Assembly (NCBI GenBank): GCA_031216915.1
Contig: CM062289.1
Coordinates: forward strand, 61,002,241 to 61,066,240
DNA from: Pictodentalium vernedei
Lineage: Eukaryota > Mollusca > Scaphopoda > Dentaliida > Dentaliidae
Length of the DNA stretch: 64,000 nucleotides
Direction: 5' to 3'
In this document: positions 32,643 through 45,275 of the stretch, one piece after another
Layout: the number at the start of each line of letters is the position of its first letter
How positions within the stretch are numbered: the stretch's first letter is position 1
Notes under the pieces: generated by a model
Databases searched by the model: none
Told to the model about the DNA's origin: nothing
What the model saw: only the letters and a program-made list of their open reading frames with translations
Made by a program: the position numbers and the translations under genes

Positions 32643-34060
32643 ATGGAAAAAAATACCACAAAAAAACAAAAACGGGGTAACGAAGTGAAATTAACTATAT
32701 CAGACTCTGACTCAGATCAAGAAAGCACCAATATTGAAACGAAATAGCCGAAATTTATTATTATTTATGCGGAAGAAGAAGGTAAAAATGCATCAACGCT
32801 CAATCCATTCGCTATTGAAAAGACTATAAAAGGAATTGCAGGCTCAGTAAAGGAAGTTAAAAAATTGAGATCGGGCGGGTTATTAGTAAAATGTAGGATG
32901 GAATTTCAGGCAATAAATTTACTAAAACTTGATAAGATTTTAGACATGAAAGTTGTTGCATTTCCACATAAGACTTTGAACACCAGTAAAGGCGTAATGG
33001 GAACTAGGGAACTTTCTGGCATGGATGTATGGGAAATAAAGGAAGAACTTAAATCTCGGAATAGCACATATATAAAAAGAATAGAAATTAAAAAAGATGG
33101 TAACACAGTAAAAACCAATACATATATTTTAAACTTCGGCTCTTCGCAACAACCAACGTCAATTGGGTTACATGAGCATTGGAGTGGACTTGTACATTCC
33201 AAATCCACTCAGACGCTTCAAATGCCAGAAGTATGGTCACGGGCAAAATAACTGTAGAGGACAGGAAACATGTTTCAAATGTGGCCAACAACACAAAGGG
33301 CCCTTGTAATAATACCATAAAGTGCTGTAACTGTCAGGGCAATCATGTAGCTTCATCCAAGGATTGCCCTGTCTGGAAACAGGAGAAAGAAATTCAGAAA
33401 GTTAAATGTGAGACACAGATTACATTTAAAGAAGCCAGAGAGATTGTAATTTCAAGGCCTGGAGTGAATTGTTCATCAACATCGTGTGCAACAACGTTGA
33501 AACAACAGATGCAAACCAAATCAGTAGAATGTCAAACAACATGGACATGGCTTAACAACAACACAATTCCGTCCTTAATTCAAGCGTTTACAATTGAGCA
33601 AATCGCAGAAAGTGAACCAAAGTCAACCTAAACACAACAGAATACTACAGAACCACTGAAAGACAAAACAGATCACATTCAGTGAAAAGACACATCTAAA
33701 CCTGAAAAGAAAACGCAACAAAAATCTACAACTAATAAGAAAAATGATCAAAACAAACCACACCCTAAAGCACAGCAAGAACAAAGATCTCAACAACCAA
33801 ATCTGAGTCAGAGTCAAAGAAGGAAACAAGACAGACAAAAGCAGTTAACTGATAGAACGCCAAAGATTTTACAAGACCCTGTTACCCGTAACAAGTTCGA
33901 GGGATTAGAAGAGATGATCGGTGAGTGTATCGAAGAAACATTCTGGCAACTACGCCACAACTCCTCTCAGAATCAGAATAAGCCCCCGAGGAAGAAATCA
34001 CCCAAGAAAACAACTAGGTCTATTTCACCAATACGCCCACCATCTCATTCTATAATCAAA
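32643..34060 (+). pseudogene. LINE copy 5 ORF1
   Basis: MEKNTTKKQKRGNEVKLTIS, an early TAG (ETK-stop-PKF), then the RRM-like part open at 32865-33170 (MRSGGLLVKCRMEFQAINLL, LDMKVVAFPHKTLNTSKGV, NTYILNFGSSQQPTSI). A frameshift leads to knuckle 1 CQKYGHGQNNC, knuckle 2 CFKCGQQHKGPC and knuckle 3 CCNCQGNHVASSKDC. It then has the usual CPVWKQEKEIQKVKCETQI and a Gln/Lys-rich tail. The normal ORF1 stop in the ATGGNTAA overlap is mutated (ATGTACAA at 34062). Confidence 0.75.
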
Positions 34061-34061
34061 T

Positions 34062-37010
34062 ATGTACAATACAAACACAAATACTATATACAGTGGAATG
34101 GGCGAGGTTTTAGAGCGAATTTTAATGAACTGGGTCTTTTAAGCCAAAAATATAAGCCTGCTGCTTTTTGTCTGCAGGCAACTCTTTTAAAGAGCTCTGA
34201 GGCTCAGGGTCGTTCTGCTTTTAAGTATTATATTTCGAATAATGCCTGCGCAGATGATATAGATCTTCATGTTCCTGGAACGCCTGTCTTGGTTAGGAAC
34301 GACATCACTCACAGTCTGTACCATGATTACAGACAACTTTACAGGCTGTGGCGGTACGCCTAACTTTAGATAAAACTGTTACAATTTGTTCGATTTACGT
34401 TTCTCCAAGAAAAACGCTGCAGCTGAACGATCTTGAGTTGCTGGTCCAACAACTCCCAACTCCGTACATTTTGTTGGGCGATTTTAACGCTCATAATCCC
34501 CTTTGCGGTAATTCCTGCAGTCAAGAAGATGTAAAAGGCAAAACTATGGAAGAGTTAATTACAAAATTCGACTTGTGCTTGTTCAATGATGGGTCAGATA
34601 CTTACCTGCACCCGGCATCTGGTTCTTACACTTCAATTGATCTTTCAGTTGCATGCTCCTCCATCTTTCTAGATTATTCTTGGAAGGTGGAAGACGACTT
34701 GTGCGGGAGTGACCACTTTCCCGTTGTGTTGGAGAGTGTGGTTCCGGCAGACGATGGGAGGGTTCCCCCATGGAACTTTAAAAAGGCTGAGTGGAACACC
34801 ATCATCTTGATCTGTTCTGAACGCCTCACACGGGAGAAATTCAGTGAAAGTACTGACCAGATTGAACATTTTGCAACAGAGTTACTTGACATTACAAGCC
34901 AAGTCATTCCTAAAACCTCGACAAATTCAAAACGTTTCACCAAACCATGGATTGATAAGGAATGTAAACAGGCTATAAAGGATCGGAAGAAAACTGAACG
35001 GGAATTCAACAAATGACCAACCACAAATAATTAAGATAAACTACTATAAATCGGGCAAAAACAAGACGACTTATAAAACAAAAAAAAAGAGAAGTTCATG
35101 GGAAACTTATATTTCGAAACTTAATCAAGACACCCCCATCACTAAAATTTGGAAAACGAATAAAAAATTAAAGGAAGCGAAACAAAATCAGCTATACAAC
35201 ACCCACAAGATAACAACACACTCATTACATCAAAACAAGAAATTTCAAACAAGCTGGCCTCTACATTTTCTAAACATTAGTCGTCTGAAAACTGTAATCC
35301 AGAATTTCGCAAAATTAAAAAAAACAAGAAAAACAAAAAATTACATTTTCATCCAATAACACAGAGGGTTACAACGATCCTTTCTCTATGGAGGAGTTAA
35401 CCCTTTACCCAACGTAACGGCCAAAACCGGCCAGCGCTATTCTCAAAAATCGCCAATTACTTTTCACTATTTTTTTCATTTTTTGTCTCAAAAACATAGG
35501 TTATGACCCCTCGTTGGAACGAGCTCGTCGAGCTCGTTCCAACGAGGGGTCATAACCTATGTTTTTGAGACAAAAAATGAAAAAAAATTAGTTATTCAAG
35601 AATTTTTTTTGCAAGTGTCGTCTGCTTTTCACGTTAGGTAAAGGGTTAAGTAACTCTTTGCATAGAGCAAAGGCTTCTGCCACTGGACCTGATCAAATAC
35701 ACTATCAACGTTTAAAACATCTGCCTCAAACTTCACTTGCACTTTTATTATCTGTTTGTAATGACATATGGGTGACTGGCCAGTTTCCACCTTCTTGGCG
35801 AAAAGCTACAATAATTCCCATTCCTAAGATTGATAAAGATCACAGCAACCCTAGTAATTACAGGTCTATTGTCTTAACAAGTTGTCTGTGCAAAACCATG
35901 GAGGGGATTATCAACGATCGACTTGTCTGGTTTCTGGAATCGAACAATCTACTTGCGAATGTTCAGTGTGGTTTCAGAAACCAGATAAGTACTGTGGATC
36001 ATTTCGTTAGACTTGAAACGTTTATAAGAAATGCCTTTGCCATAAAAGAAGATGTGGTCTCTTTGACCTGGAAAAGGCATATGACACAACGTGGACGTAT
36101 GGGATTTTAAAATACCTTTTTAACATGGGGTTGAGAGGGCGTATGCCTCTTTTTATTGATAACTTTTTAAAGGACCGTCAATTTCAGGTTATCTGATTTA
36201 TCTGTTACCTTTTTCTCGGTGAAAATCAGTAGTATTATTGATGCAATTGAGAATATGGTTGACTCTCCATTGTATGTAGATGGCTTTTTAATCTGCTATA
36301 GCAGCATAAAAATGAATGCTATAGAGCGCAAACTTCAGCTGTGTTTAAACAGAGTCCAGAAAACTGTATTCATTTCTGAAGGCTCCGGAAGCACCACCTT
36401 GATCCGGAATTGAAAATAGACGGAATTCGTATTAATGTTGTTAAAGAAGTGAAATTCTTGAGTTTGTTGTTTGACAACAAACTGAATTTCAATTCTCACA
36501 TAAAACAACTAAAGGTAAAATGTAAAAGGGCACTGAAATTTTTGAAGATAGTTGGTAGCACTGTTTGGGGTGCTGACCAAAAAACATCAATCCATCTGTA
36601 TAGATCACTTGTCAGATCAAAATTAGATTATGGCTGTGTGCTTTACGGTTCTGCGAGGAACTCATACCTGAAACCACTTGATTCAATTCATAATAGTGGT
36701 ATTAGAATTAGCTTGGGTGCGTTTAGAACTTCACCAATATAATCAATGCTTGTTGAAGCGGAGGAGCCTTCTCTTGAGAAGCTCAGAATTAAACTCTTCC
36801 TTCAATATGTCTCTAAACTTCTTTCTAATCCATCAAATCCTGCATTTGCCTGTGTTGTGGGACCTCAAAATATTGATTTTTTTTACCGTCACCAGAAACA
36901 TATCCCTCCATTGGGAATAAAAATTAAACCCCATATGGAGTCTGCCAAAATTGAACCAGATTCCATTAAAGAAAACCGTCTATCACAGAGTCCTCCTTGG
37001 CATCTTAAAA
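34062..37010 (+). pseudogene. LINE copy 5 ORF2: EEP and RT, RT active site mutated, interrupted and 3' truncated
   Basis: EEP domain in two frames: GRGFRANFNELGLLSQKYKP, then (34348 on) TICSIYVSP, LLGDFNAHNPLCGNS, and an intact GSDHFPVVLESVV motif ending about 34740. The linker reads FTKPWIDKECKQAIKDRKK. RT resumes after the MITE: MHRAKASATGPDQIHYQ, FPPSWRKATIIPIPKID, RLVWFLESNNLLANVQCGF. Motif C reads YVDG at 36273-36284 instead of YVDD, so a catalytic Asp is lost. The sequence ends before RNase H. Confidence 0.8.
35401..35645. mobile_element. TTAA-flanked palindromic MITE (piggyBac-like), copy P3
   Basis: 245 bp between TTAA 35397-35400 and 35646-35649, inverted relative to P1 and P2 (begins CCCTTTACCCAACGTAACGG, ends ACGTTAGGTAAAGGG). 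Same 55-bp palindrome, central base T instead of A. It lies within LINE copy 5 ORF2 exactly between the codons for MEEL and SLHRAK. Removing it with one TTAA gives the sequence expected from copies 3 and 6 apart from point changes. Confidence 0.9.
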
Positions 37011-37280
37011 TTATTTATTAATTTATTTATTGGTGCTTTACGCCACATCAGCAACTAAGGCTATATCGTGGCGATGAAAGTATGAATTGTTAAAAGTGAT
37101 CATTATTTTCAATGCAGAAGTTAAAAACGAGATTCAGAAATATGAAAAATGCGGAGTTAAACTGACAAGCGAACAACGAAATTAAAAACTGAGTGCAGTT
37201 CATCAAAAGAGTTGTGTAAATTAACCTGTGAAACAGATATAAATGATGGATGAGAATTTAAAATAATAAAAGCAGACTAT

Positions 37281-40200
37281 TTAAAATTTATTAAAAAGGT
37301 TGATTTCCTTCAGGAACGACAAAACCTTATGAGAGTTTGTCTTATAAAATAGGTCTCGAAGAGACACAACATTAAAATACTGTCGTCTAGCAAGATTAAA
37401 ATATGTATGGTGCAAAAGGATGTGCTTCACGGTCAGCACCTGCTGGCAGGGAACACACTCTGAGCATATTCCCCTCTAACAAAAAGAAATGTGTTAGTCT
37501 TGTATGGTCAATATGACATAGCGTTAAAACTGCAAGATCCTTTCTACAGAGATTACTAGACGGGTAGTGATCAGAAAGAGTTGGTCGGAAGCGATGAAGC
37601 TTGTTATTTGTCTCCCCATCCCATTCCGCCTGTCAGACAGATTTGATGTAATTACTGATATGTGGTTTAAAATCACTGAACGGAATGTCAAAATCAGTGA
37701 GAGGCTTAGTTAAAGCCTGTTTTGCTGCACTGTCTGCTCTGGTGTCACCAGTAATACCTACATGTCCGGATAACCAGCAAAACACGATATGAGGCTTGAA
37801 ATCACTGAACGGAATCTTAAAATCAGTGAGAGACTTGGATAAAGCCTGTTTTGCTGCACCGTCTGCCCTGGCGTTACCAGCGATGCCTACATGTCCGGGT
37901 AACCAGCAAAACACGATATCATATTGGTCATACTTGAGAGATGTTAACTTCTCACGAAGTTCCAAAATGAGAGGGTTCTTTAACTTGGGATTGAGTAAAG
38001 CAAGTAAAGAGGAAAGAGAGTCGGAAAAATGATCGACTTCTTTTCCTACACATTCTCGATATGTTCAATCGCGAGTTGTATAGCTTTAACTTCAGCTGTG
38101 AAAATAGAACTCTGATTCGGTATTCTGATTGAGGTGATGTGGTCACCAGTAACAGCAGCTGATGACACTTTGTCCCCATCTTTATATCCATCTGTATAGA
38201 TCCTTGTGTATGTACTATACTTGGACTTTATTTCGGCATATTTTTGTTTGAAGTGCAAGGAATTGGTATCAGATTTGTTTGTAGAAGCAAGGTCCAAAAT
38301 AACTGTAGGTTTTTTAAGATGCCAAGGAGGAGTATGAGATTTACAATTTTCTTTTATAGAATCAGAATCAATTTTGGCTGACTCCAAGTGGGGTTTAATT
38401 CTAATTCTGAATGGAGGAATATCTTTCTGATGTCGGTTAATAAAATACAACATTTTGAGGTTCTGAAACACAATTATAAGCAGGATTTGATTTATTAGCC
38501 AAAAGTTTAGACACATATTGAAGAGACAGTTTAATTTGACGCTTCTCCAGAGAAGGCTCCTCAGCTTCAACATGCATTGAATCTATTGATGATGTTCGAA
38601 ATGCACCTAGACTAATTCTAATGCCACTATTAGGAATCGCATCAAGTGGCTTGAGATACGGCTTCCTTGCAGATCCGTAAACCACACAACCATAATCTAA
38701 TTTAGATCTAACAAGTGATCTATGCAGATGAAGTAATGTTTTTTGGTCAGCACCCCAATCAGTGCTACCAACAACCTTCAGGAGGTTTAATGCTCTCTTA
38801 CATTTAACTTTCAATTGTTTTATGTGAGCAGTTAAATTCGGTATGCTGTCAAACCTAAGAATTTCACTTCCTTTACAACTTTAATGGTATTTTCATCCAT
38901 TTTCAACTGTGGATCAAGATGATACTTCCGGAGTTTACAGAAATGAACACAATTAGTTTTGGTCTTTGAAAACTTAAAACCGTTTTCAGTAGCCCAGTTC
39001 TGGATTCTGATTAAACATAGCTGACGTTCGCGATCTATAGCATTTATTTTTTTGCTGCTATAGCAGATTAAAAAATCATCAACATACAATGAAGAATCTA
39101 CCATATTCTCAATTGCATCGATGATACTATTGATTGTTATCGAAAACAGGGTAACAGACAAAGTACTACCTTCAGGAACCCCCAATTTCTGCTCCTGAGG
39201 ATCAGATAACGTTGACCCAACACGAACCTGAAATTGGCGGTCCTTTAAAAAGTTGTCAATAAAAGGGGGCATACGCCCTCTCAACCCCATGTTAAAAAGA
39301 TATTTTAAAATCCCATACGTCTACGTTGTATCATATGCCTTCTCCAGATCAAAGAAGATGGCGACCACATGTTCTTTTCTGGCGAAGGCATTTCTAATAA
39401 ACGTTTCCAGTCTGACCAAATGAACCACAGTACTTCTCTGGTTTCTAAAACCACACTGAACATCTGCAAGCAGATTGTTCGATTCCAGAAACCAGACAAG
39501 ACGATCATTGATCATCCTCTCCATGGTTTTGCACAGACAACTTGTTAAGGCAATAGGCCTATAATTACGAGACTTGCTGTGATCATTATCAGGCTTAGGA
39601 ATGGGAATTACTGTTGCTTTGCGCCAAGACGGTGGAAACTTGCTAGTCACCCAAATGTCATTAAAAATAGATAGTAAAAGTTCACAAGAAGATTGCGGCA
39701 GATCTTTTTAAATTTGATAATGTATTTCATCGGGTCCAGTGGCGGTATCCTTTGCTCTATGTGAAGAGTTATTTAACTCTTCCATAGAGAAAGGTTCGTT
39801 GTAATCCTCTAAATTATTGGAGGTAAATTTGAGCTTTTGTTTTTCTTGTTGTTTTTTAATTTTGAGAAATTCAGGATTACAATTTTCAGACGACGAATGT
39901 TTCCAAAATGTGGAGGCCAATTTATTTGAAATTTCTTTTTTTGATGTGATTAGTGTGTTGTTATCTTTCAGATGTTGTACCGTTGATTATGTGTCATTCC
40001 TCTAATTTCTCTTATCATTTTCCAAATTTTATTGATGGGGGGTGTTTTGATTAAGTTTAGAAACATTTGTTTCCCAAGAACTTTTCTTTTTTGTTTTATC
40101 ACTCGTCTTATTTATGCCCGATTTATACGAAGTTTGTCCAAGTTACGTGTGGTTGGTGACTTATTAAATTCCCCTTGCAATCAGAATCAAACCATGGTTT

Positions 40201-41061
40201 AGTGAAATGTTTAGGATTTGTCGAGGTTTTAGGAATGACTTGGCTTGCAATGTCAAATAACTCTGTTGTAAAATGTTCAATCTGGTCAGCACTTTCACTA
40301 AATTTCTCCAGTGTGGGGCGTTCAGAACAGAGCAATATGAAGGTCTCCCAGTCAGCCTTTTTTAAAGCTCCACTGGGGCACCTTCCCATCGTCTGCCGGA
40401 ACCACACTCACCAACACAACCGGAAAGTGGTCACTCCCACATAAGTCACCTTCTACCTTCCATGAGAAATCAAGGAAGACAGAAGGGCATGCAATTGAAA
40501 GATCAATTGAAGTGTACGAACCAGATGCGGAGTGCAGATAAGTGTCTGACCCATCATTGAACAAGCACAAGTCATATTTTGTCATGAACTCTTCCATAGT
40601 TTTCCCTTTTACATATTCTTGACTGCAGGAATTACCCCAAAGGGGGTTATGAGCGTTAAAATCACCCGACAAAATGTATGGTGTTGGGAGCTGTTGGACC
40701 AGTAGCTCAAGATCATTCAGTTGTAAGGTTTTACTTGGTGAAACGAAAATATAACATAATGTAATTGTCTTGTCTAAAGGTAGGCGTACCGCTACAGCCT
40801 GTAAATTTGATTGCAGAGATACAGGACTGTGAATAATGTCGTTTCTAACTAAGACAGACGTTCCTCGAATATGAAGATCAGTTTCATCTGCCCAGGCATT
40901 ATACGAAGTATAATGCTTAAAGGCTGAATGATCTTGAGAGTTTTCTGCAGGCAAAATGCTGCAGGTTGATATTTTGGGGGTAGAAGACCTAGTTCATTAA
41001 AATTTGCCCTGAAACCTCGACAATTGCACTGTATAATGTTTTGCTTGTGTGTATTATCCAT
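37281..41061 (-). pseudogene. LINE copy 6 ORF2, with a 43-residue duplication in RNase H
   Basis: EEP: VLVRNDIIHSPVSLQ, YILSGDFNAHNPLWG, GSDHFPVVLVSVV. RT: SMEELNNSSHRAKDTATGPD, FPPSWRKATVIPIPKPDND, FFDLEKAYDTT, and YVDD at 39086-39075. RNase H: RIYTDGYKDGDKV (Ser to Tyr), then IVFCWLPGHVGIAGNARADG...FSDFKPH followed at once by IVFCWLSGHVGITGDTRADS...FSDFKPH. This is a 129-bp in-frame tandem duplication (37662-37790 and 37791-37919). The C-terminal Cys/His region decays toward 37281. Frameshifts near 40360, 39700, 39320, 38830 and 38440 disrupt it. Confidence 0.8.
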
Positions 41062-42575
41062 GTTTGAGTGGTGATTTGGATGGTGGACGTAAGGGCGAAA
41101 TTGCCCCAGTGTTTTTCTTAGGTGATGCTTTTCTTGGGGACTTATTCTGAGATGGTGAGCGTAGTTGTTAGAACATTTCATCGATGCCATCACCAACATC
41201 CATCAGCTCAAAGCCCTCAAATCTGTATCGGGTAACAGGATCTTGAAGGATTTTGGGAGTTCTGTTTGACAATTGGTTGTTATTTTCTTTCTTTATTTTC
41301 TTTTTTTCTATTTTTTCTTGTTTTCATCTCTGACTCTGAGTGAGAGTTTGCTGTTGCGATTTTTGTGTTTGTTCTGGCTTAAGAATCGTGTTGTCTTTCT
41401 TGTATTGCTGGATTGAATTATTGTTTTCATTTTTTGTCTCCTCTGGTTTAGATTTTCGTTGTTCTTGATGGTTCTTGCATTGTGCTTTGTGTATGTCTTG
41501 AGTAATAATAGATTATTGTATCTGCTCCTGTTTCTGTTTCGTTTTTGTCTCAATTATTGCTGCAGTAAATGACGTAGTTTGCGTTGACTTTGGTTAAATT
41601 TGGTCGGAATGTTCTATTGTAAAGGCTTGTAATAGTGATGGAATTGTGCTCTCGAGCCATGTCCAGGGTGTCTGGCACTCTACTGATTTTGTAGATATTT
41701 TGTTCTTTAATGCACTGGAATATGATTGTGTTGTGTTATTCATGCCAGGCATGGATGATATTATGTCTCTGGCCTCTTTGAAACTTATTTGTTTTTCACA
41801 CTTTATTTTTTGAATTAGTTTTTCGTTTTTCCAGACTGGGCAATCTTTAGATGATGACATATGAATGCCATGGCAGTTGATGCACTTGAAAGTTTCGCTG
41901 GTGCATGGTTCGTCGTGTTGTTGGCCGCATCAATGACAAATTGCCTGGCCTCCACAAGCATCTTTATTATGGCCAAACTTTTGACACCTGAAACATCTAA
42001 GTGGATTCGGGATGAACAGATCCACTCGGACGTCCAGGTAGCCACTTTTAACTGATGTCGGTGGTTGAGGGGTGTTGAACGTAAAAAAAAAATGTGTTTG
42101 TTTTGATTTGTCTGCCATCTTTCCTAATTTCAATTCTTTTTACCCCTATAACTCCCTGAGATTTCATTTCTTCTTCAATATATCGTTCTTCCATATCTGC
42201 TAGCTCACGAGTTCTTATGACACCTCTGCTGTTATTGAGGGTCTTGATCTCTAGCATGCACTTCTATATCATGTATTTTTTTTAATTTTTAACAATGCCA
42301 CTGACTGAATTTCACGAGCACATTACACCAGAAGACCACCTGTTCTTAATTTTTTCATATCTTTAACAGTACCTGCAATACTTCGAATAGTTTTTTGTAA
42401 TAAAAAAAGGATTTAATTTAGTGACTGGAGTATTTTCATTTGTTGAGTAAATACTGATAAATGTCGGCCAAGATGCATGTCAGCGTCAATAAAATTTTCA
42501 GAGTCAGAGTCAGAAGTACTGTCAATGTTTGCTATTCCATGCCGTCGTTTTATTTTTTTGTGGAGGTTTAGCCAT
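41054..42575 (-). pseudogene. LINE copy 6 ORF1
   Basis: ATG at 42575. Fragments in order: a Ser/Asp run (DSTSDSDSENF), SRGVIRTRELADMEERYIEE, RVDLFIPNPLRCFRCQKFGH-NKDAC (knuckle 1), degraded knuckle 2, CINCHGIHMSSSKDC-like knuckle 3, CEKQISFKEARDIISSMPG, and the tail ending in CATGGATAA (ORF1 stop in the ORF2-start overlap at 41061-41054). More diverged from copy 3 than copy 7 is, with several frame changes. Confidence 0.7.
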
Positions 42576-43413
42576 GGTGTTATAGTGTTAAAATTCTTCA
42601 CTTCATGCCTCCCACCCTTATTTCGTGCCCAACTTAGGGGGTATGTTCCTGCCTAACAAGAGGCGGTGACAAAACCAGAAGTACATGAAGAGTATACTCC
42701 TCCAGCGTTGATGCAAACGCATACCGCTGTAGGATTGACCCGTAGAGTCATTGGGAAGTGCCAGGTCGTGGCAGCCATTCAACCAGTCATTTTGTGAAAA
42801 GTATCAGAAAAGCAGTCGCAACGTACAACTGACGCAGACAGTGCAATAAAAACTATAGATCTTAAAAAAGTTTGAACCTCATAAGAAATCAGAATTCCGA
42901 AGCAATTGCCAGAAACCAAATTGAAAGAAATGACTGATTGAATGACAACCCAATGCCCTCCGACGTGACACCCGATATTTTGGGGGGTTAGGGGCTCCCG
43001 ATTGGTCAGAACGGGCCATCCGACCATCCGTCTACTCCCGAAATTGGGACCAAAGCAGTGTGTTGGACATTATCTGAAAAAAGGGAGACTAGGGCCAATC
43101 AGGATTTACGACCTGATCTCCATCTTGTGAGACTGCCCTAACCGGGGCCACGAGTCCTCAACTGCCAGGATTCCTTCTTCCGGGGCCTTCGGAACGCACC
43201 TCACGGAAGAACAAGGTGCCTGCCAGATGTTATTAGCAGGGTTGATCATTTTGGGCCGGGGCTGCGCATTTGTGTATTTCGCAGCGAACCAGCTCAATTG
43301 AGCAAACCTGCTAATTAAAAATCAGCAAACCTGCCCAATTCAGCAGGCCGTCCTCTATCCGCCACCTGAGGATCCGCCTAATAAGGGATGGTCACCCCCC
43401 CCCCCCCCCTAGG

Positions 43414-43720
43414 CGGTCTTGTCTAAAGCTAGGCGTACCGCTACAGCCCGTAAATTTGATTGCTAAGATACAGAACTGTGAATAATGTCGTTTCTAACCA
43501 AGACAGACGTTCCACGAACATGAAGATCAGTTTCATTTGCCCAAGCATTATACTGCTTGAAAGCCGAATGATCTTCAGCTTCGGGTTTCTTTAAAAGAGT
43601 TTCCTGCAGGCAAAAAGCTACTCGTTTATATCTCTGGCTTAGAAGACCCAGTTCATTAAAATTAGCTCTAAAACCTCAACAATTCCACTCTATTATATTA
43701 GTTGAATTTGTATTAGCCAT
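43414..43720 (-). pseudogene. LINE copy 7 ORF2 N-terminus
   Basis: MANTNSTNIIEWNC then a TGA, followed by FRANFNELGLLSQRYKRVAF and SVLVRNDIIHSS-like text to the junction with copy 6. About 100 codons of the EEP domain only. Confidence 0.7.
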
Positions 43721-45275
43721 AATTGAATGGAGAATTAGAGGGTGGCCGCATGGGCGAAATGGCCCCGGTAGTTTTCTTCGGTGAATATTTCCTCGTGGAT
43801 TTATTCTGTGAGGAAGTCGGGCGTAATTGTTCGAATGTTTCATCGATACAATCTCCGACCTCCATATCCTCAAGGCCTTCAAATCTATTGCGAACAACAG
43901 GGTTTTGAATGACCTTAGGTAATCTATCCGATAATTGTTTTTGTGTTAATTTTTCTTTTTTCTTTTCTTCCTTTTCCAATTTTCTCATTTGACTCTGACT
44001 CAGAGTATACTGTTGCGATCCCTGCTCTCGATGTGGTGTAGGCTTTGTTTGGTTTTGTTCAGTTTTTTGCTGTGCATTAGTGATATGTTCCTTATTTTGT
44101 ACCGGTTTAGGCGTATCCTTTCCTAGTTTCCGTTCTGTTTTATTCTCAGTTGTTTTTAAAAATGATGGCTCTGGTTTTGGATTTTGTTCTTTATTCTGTT
44201 CAAATTTAGTTAAATCTTTAGTTCGCCCCTGCGTTTGCCCGGCTTTTAATTTCTCTGTTGTTTGTGAGGTTGTTGCTGTTTGAGTTTCTTTCGTTTCTAC
44301 TTGATCAGAGTGTTCTATCGTGAAGACTTGTAATAAAGACGGAATGGTGTTGTCATTGAGCCAAGTACATGGAGTCTGGCATTCCACTGATTTTACTTGT
44401 AATTTCGATTTCACCTGTGAAGCGTATGATGGTATTGATGTATTCCTTCCTGGCATTGACGTAACAATTTCCCTTGCCTCTTGAAAACTTATTCGTTTTT
44501 CACATTTAACTTTCTGAATCATTTTCTCTTTTCTCCAAATAGGGCAATCCTTCGATGATGAAATGTGATTGTCCTCACAATTTGCACATTTGGTATCATT
44601 GGTACATGGTTCTGGATGTTGCTGACCACACCTGTAACATATTGACTGACCTCTACAATTCGATTGCCCATGACCATATTTTTGGCATTTGAAGCATCGA
44701 CGTGGATTTAGAATGTACAAATCCACTTTGATGTTCATGAACCCCACTTTGATTGACTTGGGTGGTTGAGGCGAATTAAATGTAATAAAGTATGTGTTCG
44801 TTTGTATAGTTGTACCGTCTTTTTTAATTTCTAACCTTTTAACATCAGTGACATCCTGTGATGATAGTTCATTTCGTATTTCAAGTATATCAATGCAAGA
44901 AAGCTGCCTCGTTCTTACGACCGCTTTACTCCTACTTAACATCCGATGAGGAGAGGCATTAACTTCCATATCACGAATTTTGTCGAGTTTTAGAAGATTT
45001 ATGGCTTGGAATTCCCAGTTTCACTCAACGAGCAATGCCCCTGATCTTAATTTCTTTACATCTTTTACCGTCCCAGCTATTCCTTTGATTGTTTTTTCCA
45101 GTGCTAACGGGTTAATATTTGAAACTTTTTTTCCTTCCTCTGCTGCATAAATAAAATTATTATAAATTTTGGCCAGTTCCTTTTAACACTTGTTGAATCA
45201 TTATCAGTATCTTTGATAGAGTCCTTTTCCAGAATGTCGAAATCTCGATCTGATTTTTTTGTGTGGTATTTCCAT
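43713..45275 (-). pseudogene. LINE copy 7 ORF1, longest open ORF1 in the window
   Basis: ATG about 45275; the N-terminal 100 codons are broken, but 44969-43713 is open for 418 codons. It carries RTRQLSCIDILEIRNEL, VDLYILNPRRCFKCQKYGHG-QSNC, CYRCGQQHPEPC and CANCEDNHISSSKDC, the three-knuckle array (CX2CX4HX4C, CX2CX3HX3C, CX2CX3HX6C). Then come CEKRISFQEAREIVTSMPG, a Lys/Gln/Thr-rich 130-residue linker and a basic end (SPKKTTGAISPMRPPSN). It is the best template for the family's ORF1 protein. The stop is part of ATGGCTAA, overlapping the ORF2 start. Confidence 0.8.

Larger units (their letters stand above)
31832..37010 (+). mobile_element. I-group LINE copy 5 (plus strand): 5' complete, 3' lost at copy 6
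   Basis: The only plus-strand copy. It opens with a 17-G run then TGACCATGG...AACGGCCTGCTCAATTGGG, has a type I leader (to 32642), ORF1 32643-34060 and ORF2 from 34062. It stops mid-ORF2 at CCTCCTTGGCATCTTAAAA, directly against the tail of minus-strand copy 6. A TTAA MITE sits at 35401-35645. Heavily mutated, so it is among the older copies. Confidence 0.85.
37011..43413 (-). mobile_element. I-group LINE copy 6, near full length (6.4 kb)
   Basis: 3' tail TTATTTATTAATTTATTTAT at its low end, abutting copy 5. 5' terminus is CCTAGG plus 15 G (on its own strand) at 43413, abutting the interior of copy 7. Type II leader (43413-42576), ORF1 42575-41054, ORF2 41061-37281. No target-site duplication is possible because the two flanks belong to different LINE copies. 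Confidence 0.85.
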
